Positions 16,109 to 25,257 of a stretch of 64,000 bases of DNA are shown in pieces (within the stretch, counting starts at the first letter, position 1; the number at the start of each line of letters is the position of its first letter). The DNA is taken from positions 62,001-126,000 of the forward strand of contig JBBDYH010000037.1 in assembly GCA_040901795.1 (NCBI GenBank), in the 5' to 3' direction. Source of the DNA: JBBDYH01 sp040901795 (GTDB taxonomy: Bacteria > Planctomycetota > Planctomycetia > Pirellulales > JALHPA01). Under the pieces are notes generated by a model. It was not told where the DNA came from. It saw only the letters and a program-made list of their open reading frames with translations, and made no database searches. Position numbers and translations under genes: made by a program.

Positions 16109-17590
16109 ATGAATCCCTTGCAACAACACGCTCTTCAAGAAACCCGTCGCTTCTTTTTCGGACGAATGGCAACGGGTATTGGCGCGGCAGCCCTTGGGTC
16201 GCTGTTGAATCCTCGCCTGTTTGCCGGTGATTCAACCGCCGCCGCGTCTTCTGCGGCCGGTCCTCAGGAACAACTGGCGCTCGCCGCGCTGCACCACGCG
16301 CCGCGCGCCAAGCGTGTCATCTGGCTATTCATGGCCGATGGGCCGTCGCAGCTCGAGATGTTCGACTACAAGCCAAAGCTGGGGGAATTTTTCGACAAAG
16401 AACTGCCCGACAGCGTCCGGATGGGCCAGCGGATCACCACGATGACCTCCGGTCAGGCGCGCTTCCCGGTCGCTCCGTCGATGTTCAAGTTCCAGCAGCA
16501 CGGCGCTAACGGCACATGGGTTAGCGACCTGCTCCCGAACCTGGCCAGCGTAATCGACGACTTGTGCTTGATCAAATCGGTTAGCACCGAGGCCATCAAC
16601 CACGACCCGGCGATCACGTTCATCCAGACCGGTAGTCAGATCCCAGGCCGGCCGAGTATGGGGGCCTGGCTCAGCTACGGCATCGGCAGTCCCAACGCCG
16701 ACCTGCCGGCGTACGTCGTACTCCACTCGCGGTTGCCGAAAGGCGCTCAACCTCAGGCGCTGTTCTCGCGCCTCTGGGGGCCCGGGTTTTTGCCGACCAA
16801 GCACCAAGGCGTCGCCCTCCGCTCAACAGGAGATCCGGTGTTGTATCTGTCGAACCCGCCGGGCGTCTCAGCCGATGCGCGGCGCAAGATGCTCGACGGT
16901 TTGGCAGAGCTCAACCAGGAGAAGCACGAGCAGTGGGGCGATCCGGAAATACTATCGCGGATAGCGCAATACGAAATGGCCTTCCGCATGCAGACCTCGG
17001 TGCCCGAATTGGTTAACGTCGCGAACGAGCCAAAAAGCGTGCTCGATATGTACGGTCCGGATGCGACCGAGCCGGGCACCTACGCCTCCAACTGCCTGCT
17101 CGCACGGCGGCTGGCGGAGCGGGGCGTGCGATTCACCCAAGTCTTCCTTCGCGGTTGGGACCAACACAACAACTTGCCCAAGCAGCTCCCCGACATGTGC
17201 AAGGCGATGGACCAGCCCACCGCGGCCTTAATCAAAGACCTCAAACAGCGCGGGCTGTTGAACGATACGCTAGTGGTCTGGGGGGGCGAATTTGGCCGCA
17301 CCGTGTATAGCCAAGGCGCGCTCACCAAGGACAATCATGGCCGCGACCACCATCCGCGGAACTTCTGCATGTGGATGGCCGGCGGCGGCGTGAAGCCGGG
17401 CATGGTTTACGGCGAAACCGACGACTTCAGCTATAACGTCACCGCGAATCCGGTGCACATTCATGACCTCAACGCCACGATCCTGCACTGCCTGGGGATC
17501 GACCACGAGCGGCTGACGCACCGCTTCCAGGGGCGCGATTTTCGGCTGACCGACGTGCATGGCAACGTGGTCAAGGATATCTTGGCTTAA
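16109..17590 (+). CDS. DUF1501 family protein, Tat-type signal
   Basis: A 493-residue protein with a twin-arginine leader (RRFFFGRMATGIGAAALGSL, residues 14-33). DUF1501 belongs to the alkaline-phosphatase/sulfatase-like fold. Visible blocks are KRVIWLFMADGPSQLEMFDY, GRPSMGAWLSYGIGS, VVWGGEFGRT and HGRDHHPRNFCMWMAGGG, with His and Asp/Glu residues in the positions used for metal binding in that superfamily, and the terminal RFQGRDFRLTDVHG. It lies directly after the DUF1553 gene and is presumably co-transcribed and co-functional with it in the cell envelope. The usual pairing of the two families implies a joint task, still unidentified. Confidence 0.93.
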   Translation: MNPLQQHALQETRRFFFGRMATGIGAAALGSLLNPRLFAGDSTAAASSAAGPQEQLALAALHHAPRAKRVIWLFMADGPSQLEMFDYKPKLGEFFDKELPDSVRMGQRITTMTSGQARFPVAPSMFKFQQHGANGTWVSDLLPNLASVIDDLCLIKSVSTEAINHDPAITFIQTGSQIPGRPSMGAWLSYGIGSPNADLPAYVVLHSRLPKGAQPQALFSRLWGPGFLPTKHQGVALRSTGDPVLYLSNPPGVSADARRKMLDGLAELNQEKHEQWGDPEILSRIAQYEMAFRMQTSVPELVNVANEPKSVLDMYGPDATEPGTYASNCLLARRLAERGVRFTQVFLRGWDQHNNLPKQLPDMCKAMDQPTAALIKDLKQRGLLNDTLVVWGGEFGRTVYSQGALTKDNHGRDHHPRNFCMWMAGGGVKPGMVYGETDDFSYNVTANPVHIHDLNATILHCLGIDHERLTHRFQGRDFRLTDVHGNVVKDILA

Positions 17591-17605
17591 TCGAAATACG
17601 ACTGT

Positions 17606-17632
17606 AGGGGACGCCTCCGTGGCGTTCCGGAA
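17606..17632. repeat. Short inverted repeat before the zinc-ribbon gene
   Basis: GGGGACGCCTCC and GTGGCGTTCC form an imperfect hairpin in the 54-bp gap between the DUF1501 stop and the zinc-ribbon start. It resembles a small dispersed palindromic unit of planctomycete genomes; a role as transcriptional attenuator cannot be judged. Confidence 0.4.
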
Positions 17633-17644
17633 GCGTCAAGCGGT

Positions 17645-18046
17645 ATGCCACGCTGCCCCTTCTGCGAACACGAAAACGCAACAGGCGCCGATCGCTGCGC
17701 AAGCTGCGGGGCCGCGCTGACGTCGATCGCAGCATCACGCGAAGAAACGCAATCGACTCCGGCGATCGAGGCAATGCCCGGCCGAGTCACATCCCCTCAT
17801 CCCGCCCTGCCGGCTAGCGGCGAACTGGCCGACCAGCTCGACCTACTCCTGCGCCGCGGTAATTTGATCGGCGCAATCAAGGTCTACCGCGAGAAAACCG
17901 GCCGCGGCCTCAAAGAATCCAAAGAGGCGGTCGAAGCCTTCGCCCGCGAGCGGCAGATTCCGCTCAAGCAAATCGGCTGCGGCTCAACCGCCCTGTTGTT
18001 ACTTGGACTGGCTGCGGCTTTCGGGGCTTGGGCGGCTCTCGGGTAG
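17645..18046 (+). CDS. Zinc-ribbon / L7/L12-like / membrane-tail protein
   Basis: A 133-residue protein in three parts. The N-terminus is a zinc ribbon with two cysteine pairs (CPFCEHENATGADRCASCG, residues 4-22). Residues about 60-103 carry the segment GAIKVYREKTGRGLKESKEA, which resembles the C-terminal domain of ribosomal protein L7/L12 (IKxVRxxTGLGLKEAK). The end is a hydrophobic helix (STALLLLGLAAAFGAWAALG) that looks like a tail anchor. This is a known but uncharacterised combination. Its last 48 bases overlap the 3' end of the convergent DUF5060 gene, and both reading frames look genuine there. Confidence 0.7.
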   Translation: MPRCPFCEHENATGADRCASCGAALTSIAASREETQSTPAIEAMPGRVTSPHPALPASGELADQLDLLLRRGNLIGAIKVYREKTGRGLKESKEAVEAFARERQIPLKQIGCGSTALLLLGLAAAFGAWAALG

Positions 18047-19672
18047 GGCTCGCGGAAATTCGCCGACCGCAATCGCCCAATCGGATGGATAGGGCGCTTT
18101 CCAGTCGTGTTGCTTTGGATCAACGCGGCCAAGCTCGATCTCCTGGTACGGTCTTTTCGCATCGACCGCCACGGCCGGTTGCTGGCCCGCCATCTGCGCG
18201 AGATCCAAACGCACCGAGTCGGCGTCTTCCCGATAGAAAAGAAAGTGCGTTTTGGCAACGTCTCGCAGGCAAACTCCATCGGTCAGCGTGTTGTCGCGGA
18301 GCAAGTCGACGAGAAAACGCTTGCGCAAAAACTCGGCATTGGTGCGGATCGCGTGCGGGTCCGGATACGGGAACGATGGACCCGCATCGGGATTTGCGAC
18401 GGGGTCCACGAACAAATATCCCCAGATGTTCGCGACTCCGCCGGCCATTGCCGATTGCCATAGACCGCGCCGCGTCCGCTCCAGGTCGTAGTCCTTCTCC
18501 GGGTAGGGCGACTTGCGGATCCGAAATCGATCCTCCGAGAAAGATGGCTTGTTGGGACGGCGTTCGATGGTCTTGACGTACATCTCATAGTCCGGGCGGT
18601 GCTGCTCATAGGACGAATAGTCCAGCACCTCGGTGAGTTGATCGAGCTTGTTCTTGCTCGCGCGGGCGCCAAGCAGATGTGGCCAACCAAAATGGGCATG
18701 CATGTGCTGATGCCACTCGGCCAAATCCTCGCCGCTGACCCACTCCCAGAGGTCGAAACCATAGCCCATTGTCCAGCCCGGCAAAGGACCGAGACGCGCG
18801 GCGATGTATCGCTGCAGTCGCCGGTCCACCTTACCGTTGATTCCCCACTTGTCCGGCGTCTGGTTCCGCTGATTGTCGCCCCAGGCCCACAGGTGCACGA
18901 CCCCGTCGGCCGCCTGAGTTTTGGTGATCAACAGCTCCAGCGCCTCGAACGTGCGGGCATCGGGGTTGGGTTCATCGCTACGAATATCGGACGATCGATC
19001 ATGATTGATGTCAAACCAGCGGCAAGCGACCGGAACATGAAAGCCGGTGAAGCCATGCTGTTCGATTGCGCTTTGAATGTGTCTGTCGATTTGCTTCGGC
19101 TTGCCGTGGAAAACGTCCGGGCTGTCGTACATCACATACTGCGGCACGAATGCTTCCAAAGTCCCCTTCGATCCAAATTGCCGTGCCCATTTGTTGCCCG
19201 CGTTCGTAACAAAGCCATAACCCACCGTGTTGGCTTTGACAATCACCGTGCCGCGCCGACCATTGAGTTCCGAGTCGGCGCTAGAAGTGGAGAACTGCCA
19301 AAGGCCCGGTCGCGTCCCCGTGAAGCGGAAACTCCAGGCGTCGTTTCCGGCGTAGAACATGCCAGTGGTTCGCCGCTCGCCAGTCTCGTCATGGACGAAC
19401 GCCACGGTTGCTTCCAGGTCAAAGGGGTTCCCGTCGTACGAAGCGTTAGGGAGCTGCCATTCCACAAAGGGAGACCATTGCGTAGCAGTACGGTCGAGAC
19501 CAACTTCATCCGCGGCAGGAAGCACCGTCGCGCTCCCGATGAGCGCCAGCACCATCGAGATGCGACTGGCCAGCCGCCCGTGAGACCCCCTGGCCGCGAA
19601 TCGTGAAGCCAGCCACGAAAGCGACACATTGGCTCTGCGATTTCGCGACACTCGAATTTCGCTGTTCGTCAT
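17999..19672 (-). CDS. DUF5060-containing glycosidase-like exported protein
   Basis: A 557-residue protein. The start at 19672 is backed by a strong Shine-Dalgarno sequence (AAGGGAGGT, five bases before ATG). It gives a long basic n-region followed by a hydrophobic stretch (SMVLALIGSATVLPAA, residues 39-54), so export is likely but the leader is unusually long. Residues about 65-140 match DUF5060, a beta-sandwich found in front of glycoside-hydrolase-like TIM barrels (VEWQLPNASYDGNPFDL, AWSFRFTGTRPGLWQFST). The rest is barrel-like (FTGFHVPVACRWFDINHD; GWTMGYGFDLWEWVSGEDLA), with acidic residues that could be catalytic. Substrate unknown; a polysaccharide is the obvious guess. It overlaps the zinc-ribbon gene at the 3' end. 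Confidence 0.75.
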   Translation of the reverse strand: MTNSEIRVSRNRRANVSLSWLASRFAARGSHGRLASRISMVLALIGSATVLPAADEVGLDRTATQWSPFVEWQLPNASYDGNPFDLEATVAFVHDETGERRTTGMFYAGNDAWSFRFTGTRPGLWQFSTSSADSELNGRRGTVIVKANTVGYGFVTNAGNKWARQFGSKGTLEAFVPQYVMYDSPDVFHGKPKQIDRHIQSAIEQHGFTGFHVPVACRWFDINHDRSSDIRSDEPNPDARTFEALELLITKTQAADGVVHLWAWGDNQRNQTPDKWGINGKVDRRLQRYIAARLGPLPGWTMGYGFDLWEWVSGEDLAEWHQHMHAHFGWPHLLGARASKNKLDQLTEVLDYSSYEQHRPDYEMYVKTIERRPNKPSFSEDRFRIRKSPYPEKDYDLERTRRGLWQSAMAGGVANIWGYLFVDPVANPDAGPSFPYPDPHAIRTNAEFLRKRFLVDLLRDNTLTDGVCLRDVAKTHFLFYREDADSVRLDLAQMAGQQPAVAVDAKRPYQEIELGRVDPKQHDWKAPYPSDWAIAVGEFPRALPESRPSPESRSQSK

Positions 19673-19861
19673 GTCGACCTCCCTTTCTCAATCCACGCGA
19701 CACCTGCACGACCACTGTCGCTCATTGAGCGACGCCAAGCAAGTGTTTCATGCGGACTTATCATGCCTGGCTTCATTCCTAGCGGTTACACGGCGACCAT
19801 TGCTTGATACGATGTGTGAACCAGCATGGAAAACTCTCGAGCGTACGGATTGGCAAAAACC

Positions 19862-22204
19862 ATGAACCGATTTCTCGTTTCGTGCATCGTGGCGTCGGGA
19901 ATGGCGGTGACTTTACCGCCGCTTCGGGCTCTGGCCCAATCACCATTGCGGGATCCTGAGTGGACCTCGCCGAACCGTTTCCGCGTTCGGCTGCATGTCG
20001 ATTCAGGCGACCGACGCCGTTCCAATTCGCCCGCCTCCGTGGAGCTCGACTTTCAGGCTTTGTTGCCACGCGATCGGAAGTTCGATGAGCAGACGATCGA
20101 AGTGGTCGCAATCGACGATACGGGGCGAGCAAAGGTGTTCAATCCTGGAGGACCGAACGTTGAGCGATCTCGGGTCCCGCACCGGCTCGATACGCTCTTT
20201 GGCAGCCCGAAGTCGACGCTCAATTTTGTCATGCGAGATCACACTTGCACGGAATTCGCGGTGTACTTCGATACGATTGAGTCGCGCCGCGGCCGTCCCG
20301 ACCGGTATCGCGGACTGGTTGGCGACGGCGACTATTTCCGCGTTGGCCACCAACGGCGCGAGATAGGCGCCAGCCATTTTGACCAGTTCGTAGACTTCGA
20401 CGCCGACGGCGACCTCGACCTGTTCCAAGGGGGCGTGGAGCCGTATGTGTACTGTTACGAAAACGCCGGCGGCAATCGAATGGTATCGCGCGGCCGGTTG
20501 GCCAACGGCGGAAAGCTCTTCACGTTGCCCGCCAGCAGAGCCAACCGAAGCTGGGTGACGGTAGCGTTCTTCGACATCGATGACGATGGCGACCTGGATT
20601 TTTTTCCGAGCTTCAATGACGGCCCCGATGCCGGGCGAATCATCTTCTATCGAAACGTCACTGCGGCACGCGACGGCGAGTTGACGTTTGAGCGTGTCGG
20701 TCCGCTGCGAACAGCCGCGGGCGTGCACCTGGCCGGTGGCGCACAAGCCGGGGGCTGGTTTCCCACGGTGACATTTGTCAGGAACTGGGACGGCGATGGC
20801 AGCGGACGGCTCGATGCGCTGGTGGGCAGCAACAATCGCTGCTGGCTCTATCGTGGCAGCGGAAGCCACGCAGACGGTTCGCCGCGCTTCGCTGATGCGA
20901 TTGCGGTTCAGGCGGGTGGCAAGGAGAACACGCTTGTGAACCCGCGATTTGACTATGCGGATATCGACGGCGACGGCGATCTCGATCTCTTCGCCGGCAC
21001 ACAACCCGGACCGATCTGGCAATTCGAAAACACGGGCACGCGAACCCGACCAATACTTGCGGCCGGGCGCATAATCGCACTGGGTGGCAAGTATTTGATT
21101 GGCGACGCCCACTCGGGTGTCAAGATCGCGGACTTCGACAGCGACGGTCTGCTCGACCTCGTGGTCGGCCGTTTTTGGGAGCGCACGGTTTTGAACGATT
21201 CTGAAGCGGAGCGAGATTTTGGCGGGTTCTTCCGCAACGTTGGCTCGCGAAAAGTACCTTCTTTTGTCCGACGCAGACAGGACGGGCCGTTTACCGAACA
21301 GTTCCAGCTTTGTGACGCAGTGCGGCAGAACTGCATCCGAGCGGTCGACTGGGACCAGGATGGCCACATGGATCTGCTGGCCGGCGACACCGACGGTTTC
21401 ATCTGGTACTTCCGCAATGAGGCGACCGGGCCGTTTTCGCTCTTTGCCAACGGCCAAAAGGTCCGGGCGGGCGATGAGCCGCTCAACGTCACACAGAGCG
21501 GCGGTCACGCGCGTCCGGACGTTTGCGATTGGAATAATGACGGCCATTTGGATCTCCTTGTGGCGGACGGAAGCGGCACGCTTACGCTGTTTAAGGGCAT
21601 CAGTCGGCAATCCATTCCAGCGTTCAATGCCGGCGAAAAGATCCTTGCGAACGGCAAACCCATCCAGCACGGCGCCCGTGCCAGCGTGCTCGTGTGTGAC
21701 TGGGACAACGACGGCCGCAAGGATGTCGTATTCGCCGACGCGAATGGGTACTACTGGCACCGCAACGTAGGCGCCGATGCGAACCCCATCTTGAATGATC
21801 CGAAGCCGATCACGTTTAGCGGCAAGACGACTAATTATGTCAGGCCCAACCTCGGCTCATACGTCGACTGGGACGGTGATGGCAAGCGCGACTTTATTGC
21901 CTGCGAATTCGAGAACAACGTTCGCTGGTATCGCAACACGGGCTCCGGCGCGCGAGACGAGGAACCGCAATTCGCTGATCCGGAGGGTGTGGTCGTTCTC
22001 CAGGCGTCTTCGCCCCAGATGATCTCCGGCGTACACGCCGTCGATTGGAATGGCGATGGCGACATCGATCTGTTAACCGGCCAAGGTCACGGCGGCAGCG
22101 GGTTGCGGTTCTACGAGCGGGACTGGATCGAGGACGAACTTCGCGACGCCCATCCGCAAGTCACCGTCGGCGGAGTCGAAAGAAAGCCATCTGCTGACCG
22201 CTGA
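19862..22204 (+). CDS. FG-GAP/VCBS repeat beta-propeller protein, exported
   Basis: A 780-residue secreted protein. The start at 19862 opens a signal peptide (NRFLVSCIVASGMAVTLPPL) ending near ALAQ. About ten calcium-binding loops of the FG-GAP/VCBS type are spread over the mature chain, for example VDFDADGDLDLF, FFDIDDDGDLDFF, ADIDGDGDLDLF, VDWDQDGHMDLL, CDWNNDGHLDLL, VDWDGDGKRDFI and VDWNGDGDIDLL. Such DxDxDG repeats form calcium-stabilised propellers that bind proteins or glycans at the cell surface. An N-terminal beta region (about residues 25-150) without repeats precedes them. Divergent from the DUF5060 gene, with 189 bases between the starts. The two could share regulation. Confidence 0.85.
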   Translation: MNRFLVSCIVASGMAVTLPPLRALAQSPLRDPEWTSPNRFRVRLHVDSGDRRRSNSPASVELDFQALLPRDRKFDEQTIEVVAIDDTGRAKVFNPGGPNVERSRVPHRLDTLFGSPKSTLNFVMRDHTCTEFAVYFDTIESRRGRPDRYRGLVGDGDYFRVGHQRREIGASHFDQFVDFDADGDLDLFQGGVEPYVYCYENAGGNRMVSRGRLANGGKLFTLPASRANRSWVTVAFFDIDDDGDLDFFPSFNDGPDAGRIIFYRNVTAARDGELTFERVGPLRTAAGVHLAGGAQAGGWFPTVTFVRNWDGDGSGRLDALVGSNNRCWLYRGSGSHADGSPRFADAIAVQAGGKENTLVNPRFDYADIDGDGDLDLFAGTQPGPIWQFENTGTRTRPILAAGRIIALGGKYLIGDAHSGVKIADFDSDGLLDLVVGRFWERTVLNDSEAERDFGGFFRNVGSRKVPSFVRRRQDGPFTEQFQLCDAVRQNCIRAVDWDQDGHMDLLAGDTDGFIWYFRNEATGPFSLFANGQKVRAGDEPLNVTQSGGHARPDVCDWNNDGHLDLLVADGSGTLTLFKGISRQSIPAFNAGEKILANGKPIQHGARASVLVCDWDNDGRKDVVFADANGYYWHRNVGADANPILNDPKPITFSGKTTNYVRPNLGSYVDWDGDGKRDFIACEFENNVRWYRNTGSGARDEEPQFADPEGVVVLQASSPQMISGVHAVDWNGDGDIDLLTGQGHGGSGLRFYERDWIEDELRDAHPQVTVGGVERKPSADR

Positions 22205-22340
22205 ATACAGAACGTGTGCGACGCGGTTAGTTGCTTCGGCGAAACCGCGGTGCTATACCAAGCGGTGACTCGTCTACTGGCGCGGCGGACCGGACCCGTC
22301 CTGCGCACGGAACATCCATTCTATTCTCGGGGAGGCCGTT

Positions 22341-23249
22341 ATGAGCACCAGGACCTATTGGCTGGCTATTTGTGTGGGAATCGTTCCGCAACTTGCTTGG
22401 GCGCAACCCGTCGCCGAGCGGCAGCAACAAACTGAGGAATTGAGGGTTCAAATCGAGCGGCTCGAAAGCAAGCTCAAGAGCCTTGAAGCGACTGACAAAG
22501 AGAAGCGCGGCATCGCACAAATCGGCAACACCACCATTCGCACCGGCGACGAGACGCGACTCGTCGTGCGAATGTACGACCTAAGCGAGTTGTTCACGGT
22601 CGCCCCGCCGTACGAGGCACGTCAGGTGAGCGACCTGACACCAAACGAACGGAACCTGTTCCCCCAGGTTCCGGCGGAGGTGATGGCGACGGGCGGACTA
22701 GGGGGCGGTTTGGGGGGAGGAGGTCTTGGCGGCGCATTCTCGGTGCCGGACAGGCCACGAACTGTTCAAACCGATCGTCCAGCTCACCTCGGCCAGGTAG
22801 AAGCGAGAACATCGATCAACAACCTGGTCGGCGCGATTCAGTCCACAATCTCACCGACCAATTGGAACGCGGTCGGAGGGACGATGTCGATCAGTCAGCT
22901 CGGCAACGCACTGATCGTTTCAGCCGACGCGAATACCCATTCTCAGATCGAAACGCTCCTGGACCTGTTTCGCGAGCGCTGGGGGACGCTCAAGACTGTT
23001 TCGGTGCGAGCCTGGTGGCTGCCCCTGACCGAGAATCAGTTGAACGGGCTTTTGGCCGATGAGAAGGCCACCGAGGACCGACCGGCGTTTGGGATCATCG
23101 ACGAAGGACGGTTTAAAAAACTGCTCGACGCGCAGCAACAGGGCGATGGGTCGATCGGCTACCGTGCGACCATCACCTGCTACAACGGGCAAACGGTGAG
23201 CGCGGTCGCCGGCGACCAGTCGGTAGCCGTCACGGAATTCAAGCAGTGA
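22341..23249 (+). CDS. Secretin-like protein, N-terminal part of a split gene
   Basis: A 302-residue frame with a good Shine-Dalgarno (GGGGAGG) before the ATG and a signal peptide (YWLAICVGIVPQLAWA, cleavage near residue 21). A coiled coil follows (QQQTEELRVQIERLESKLKS), then a small domain, a glycine-rich linker (GGLGGGLGGGGLGGAF) and a secretin-like fold (SQLGNALIVSADANTHSQIE). The frame ends at TGA (23247-23249) just where related proteins continue into the region encoded by the next frame. I read both pieces as one ancestral gene interrupted by a frame change. Separate translation is possible, since the downstream piece starts with an overlapping GTG. Confidence 0.65.
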   Translation: MSTRTYWLAICVGIVPQLAWAQPVAERQQQTEELRVQIERLESKLKSLEATDKEKRGIAQIGNTTIRTGDETRLVVRMYDLSELFTVAPPYEARQVSDLTPNERNLFPQVPAEVMATGGLGGGLGGGGLGGAFSVPDRPRTVQTDRPAHLGQVEARTSINNLVGAIQSTISPTNWNAVGGTMSISQLGNALIVSADANTHSQIETLLDLFRERWGTLKTVSVRAWWLPLTENQLNGLLADEKATEDRPAFGIIDEGRFKKLLDAQQQGDGSIGYRATITCYNGQTVSAVAGDQSVAVTEFKQ

Positions 23250-23707
23250 CGATGAAGGCAGAGGCGAACACGGCGAGGCCAGTGGCCTATTCACCGTTAA
23301 TGTCGTTGATCCAGGAGGGCGCGGCGCTGCAAGTGACACCCATTGTGACCATCAGCGGCAAGTACGTCGTTCTCGACATTCACAGCCGCGTCAATCGCCG
23401 CTTATCTGATGGGCAAAGGACACGGCCGGGCACAGCACGAGCCGATGCGGCCAAAGGCGGCGATGGCCCGGCAGACGTCGTGGCGGCGCTCGACCGCCCG
23501 CGGTTGAACGTGCAGCGCCTCTCCACAACGCTACGCATCCCGGTGGGCAGCACAATGCTGATCGGCGGCATGACGATGAACGACGCTGCGACCGCGAACG
23601 ACCCAACTCTGTACCTGTTCGTGAAGCTGATCGTACAGGAGCTGCGCGACGGCAAGCAAGGCGAGGCGGCGGCCGATACGACACCCGTGAACCCCCCTAA
23701 AGGATAA
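23246..23707 (+). CDS. Secretin-like protein, C-terminal part of a split gene
   Basis: A 153-residue frame starting with GTG at 23246, overlapping the preceding TGA (GTGA). It holds the sequence expected after the upstream piece: EGAALQVTPIVTISGKYVVL (about residues 25-44) and the secretin-like terminal strands NVQRLSTTLRIPVGSTMLIG (about residues 88-107), then a conserved YLFVKLIVQELRDG. On its own it lacks a signal peptide and would stay in the cytoplasm, which argues that the intact product is a fusion with the upstream part. The change of frame is -1, and no slippery heptamer is visible at the junction. A sequencing error or a genuine inactivating mutation are the alternatives. Confidence 0.55.
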   Translation: MTMKAEANTARPVAYSPLMSLIQEGAALQVTPIVTISGKYVVLDIHSRVNRRLSDGQRTRPGTARADAAKGGDGPADVVAALDRPRLNVQRLSTTLRIPVGSTMLIGGMTMNDAATANDPTLYLFVKLIVQELRDGKQGEAAADTTPVNPPKG

Positions 23708-23748
23708 GGTCCATCGGTTATTGACGGTTTTTGGTAGCGCGCCCGGAA

Positions 23749-24741
23749 CTATGCCATGCCACTCGAGCGGAGCAGCGCCTCCTGAACGGTCAGGTCGTGC
23801 TCCAAACTGAAGTCGGGCTGTTGGCCCTTGAGCACCACGGCGGCGAACTGCCGGAGGTCGGCGATCTGCAATGTGGCGGCGGGCAGCTCGTGCGTCTGCC
23901 AACCTTTATCGCCGACCTTGTAGGTTTCGATCGGCTGGACGTTCTTGTTCGCCAGGTGGCCACTGCCGAGGTGCGGAATGACGCAAGCGCCTATCGTGCC
24001 GTAAACCTCGATCCGCCGCGAATGGGGCGCGACCTCAAGCGCCGGGATTTCGATGATGCCCCAGGCGTGGTCGAAGCCGAACACCGCCACGCCGTTGTCG
24101 ATGTACGCGCTCGGTCCCGCCGTATGATGATGCGCCAGGAAGGGAGCGACGCTTTTGGGTGCGCCCAAGATCGCCACCATCATGTCGATGACATGCCCCG
24201 CCATCTCGAAGAACATGCCTCCCTTGTAGCGTTCCAGTTCCTTGACGAAGCGGTTATACGAAGGCAGGTCTTTGGGCAAACGAGCGCGGAACTCGTAGAT
24301 GCTCCCCAGGCCGCCTGAGCGCGCAAACCGCAACATCTCTTGCACGGCCGACATATAGCGGAACAGGTAAATCATCTGCACGTGCAGGTGCTTGCGTTGC
24401 GCCAGGTTGATCAGCCGCCGGTATTCCTCAAGCCTGTCGCCGGCAGGTTTTTCGAGCATCACCGGCCGACCGCTTTCCAGCGCCAGCGTCGCTAGCGCGA
24501 GGTTTTCATAAACCCGTCCCTCGACGACGACGCCATCGAGTTTCTCGGCCAACAACTGTTCCGGTTTGTCAAACACGCGAAGGTCGCGGATCAGGGGCTG
24601 CCAACGCTTACGCCGGTCGGCCACAATGTTCGGATCGGGATCGTAGAAGCCCACGAGCGAAAACTCGTCGGGATGCTCCGCCACGCGGCGAACGATGCCT
24701 TCGGCATGCGTGTGCCACATGCCTAACATACCAAGTTTCAT
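23749..24741 (-). CDS. Gfo/Idh/MocA-family oxidoreductase
   Basis: A 330-residue NAD(P)-dependent dehydrogenase of the Gfo/Idh/MocA family, which oxidises or rearranges sugars and cyclitols. The N-terminal Rossmann part is atypical: the glycine-rich loop reads MKLGMLGMWHTHAEGI, with a histidine pair, as in a subset of planctomycete members. The family EKP motif is present (RPVMLEKPAGD, about residue 100). The C-terminal half carries the expected GGMFFEMAGHVIDMMVAILG, whose His is a usual catalytic candidate. The start at 24741 has a strong GGAGG eight bases upstream. It is the last gene of the minus-strand run that begins with the sulfatases, consistent with processing of a released sugar. 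Confidence 0.88.
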   Translation of the reverse strand: MKLGMLGMWHTHAEGIVRRVAEHPDEFSLVGFYDPDPNIVADRRKRWQPLIRDLRVFDKPEQLLAEKLDGVVVEGRVYENLALATLALESGRPVMLEKPAGDRLEEYRRLINLAQRKHLHVQMIYLFRYMSAVQEMLRFARSGGLGSIYEFRARLPKDLPSYNRFVKELERYKGGMFFEMAGHVIDMMVAILGAPKSVAPFLAHHHTAGPSAYIDNGVAVFGFDHAWGIIEIPALEVAPHSRRIEVYGTIGACVIPHLGSGHLANKNVQPIETYKVGDKGWQTHELPAATLQIADLRQFAAVVLKGQQPDFSLEHDLTVQEALLRSSGMA

Positions 24742-24798
24742 GAGTCGTCCTCCGCATTGTGTCGCGAGACGGTTGATGGCTGCCGCCAATTTGACGCT

Positions 24799-25257
24799 TC
24801 ATGGTAACGTCTGAGTCAGTACGTCCGCGGGCGTCAGCACAGTGATTTCCGAATAGCGACCAAAGTCGCCAGCATTGAAAGTAAGAATGTGTGTAAGCGC
24901 ATGGCGCTTTGCAGCAGCCGCAAGACGCGTGTCGTGTGCCTTCTTGCCCTTTACGTCGTGTTGACTTACAAGGCGGCGCCATTCTCCGTAGATAGCGCGT
25001 TCGTCTTGCAAGAGGCGAAAGAGTGGAGGTGCTAGACGCGCTAATTCGGCATCGGCCACGGCGGTTGACATTCCGAGACCGTTTTGATCGACGGGTCGCG
25101 TTGCGACGACCCAGAATTCGTAGTGGATCTGGGGCACAACGAAAAGACCATGGCCAGCCTGGCGCAACTCGCGAAGAGCATTTGTGGCGGCAGAGTGGTC
25201 ACGATGGCCGGTTTCAACAGCCCGAACAACGATGCTGGTATCGATGAGGATTAGCAT
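24799..25257 (-). CDS. vapC: PIN-domain ribonuclease toxin (VapC type)
   Basis: A 152-residue PIN domain. The four acidic active-site residues are visible: Asp6 (LILIDTSIVV), Glu47 (IHYEFWVV), Asp109 (KKAHDTRLAA) and Asp131 (TFNAGDFGRY). PIN toxins of this type cleave tRNA or rRNA when free of antitoxin. The start codon overlaps the stop of the upstream antitoxin by one base (TGATG), which supports coupled translation. Set within the sulfatase-enolase-oxidoreductase run, the pair may serve as a stabilising module or may be a passenger. Confidence 0.88.
   Translation of the reverse strand: MLILIDTSIVVRAVETGHRDHSAATNALRELRQAGHGLFVVPQIHYEFWVVATRPVDQNGLGMSTAVADAELARLAPPLFRLLQDERAIYGEWRRLVSQHDVKGKKAHDTRLAAAAKRHALTHILTFNAGDFGRYSEITVLTPADVLTQTLP

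Noticed and set aside
23235..23250. Programmed -1 frameshift in the secretin-like gene
   Set aside because: No slippery heptamer or obvious downstream pseudoknot at the junction.
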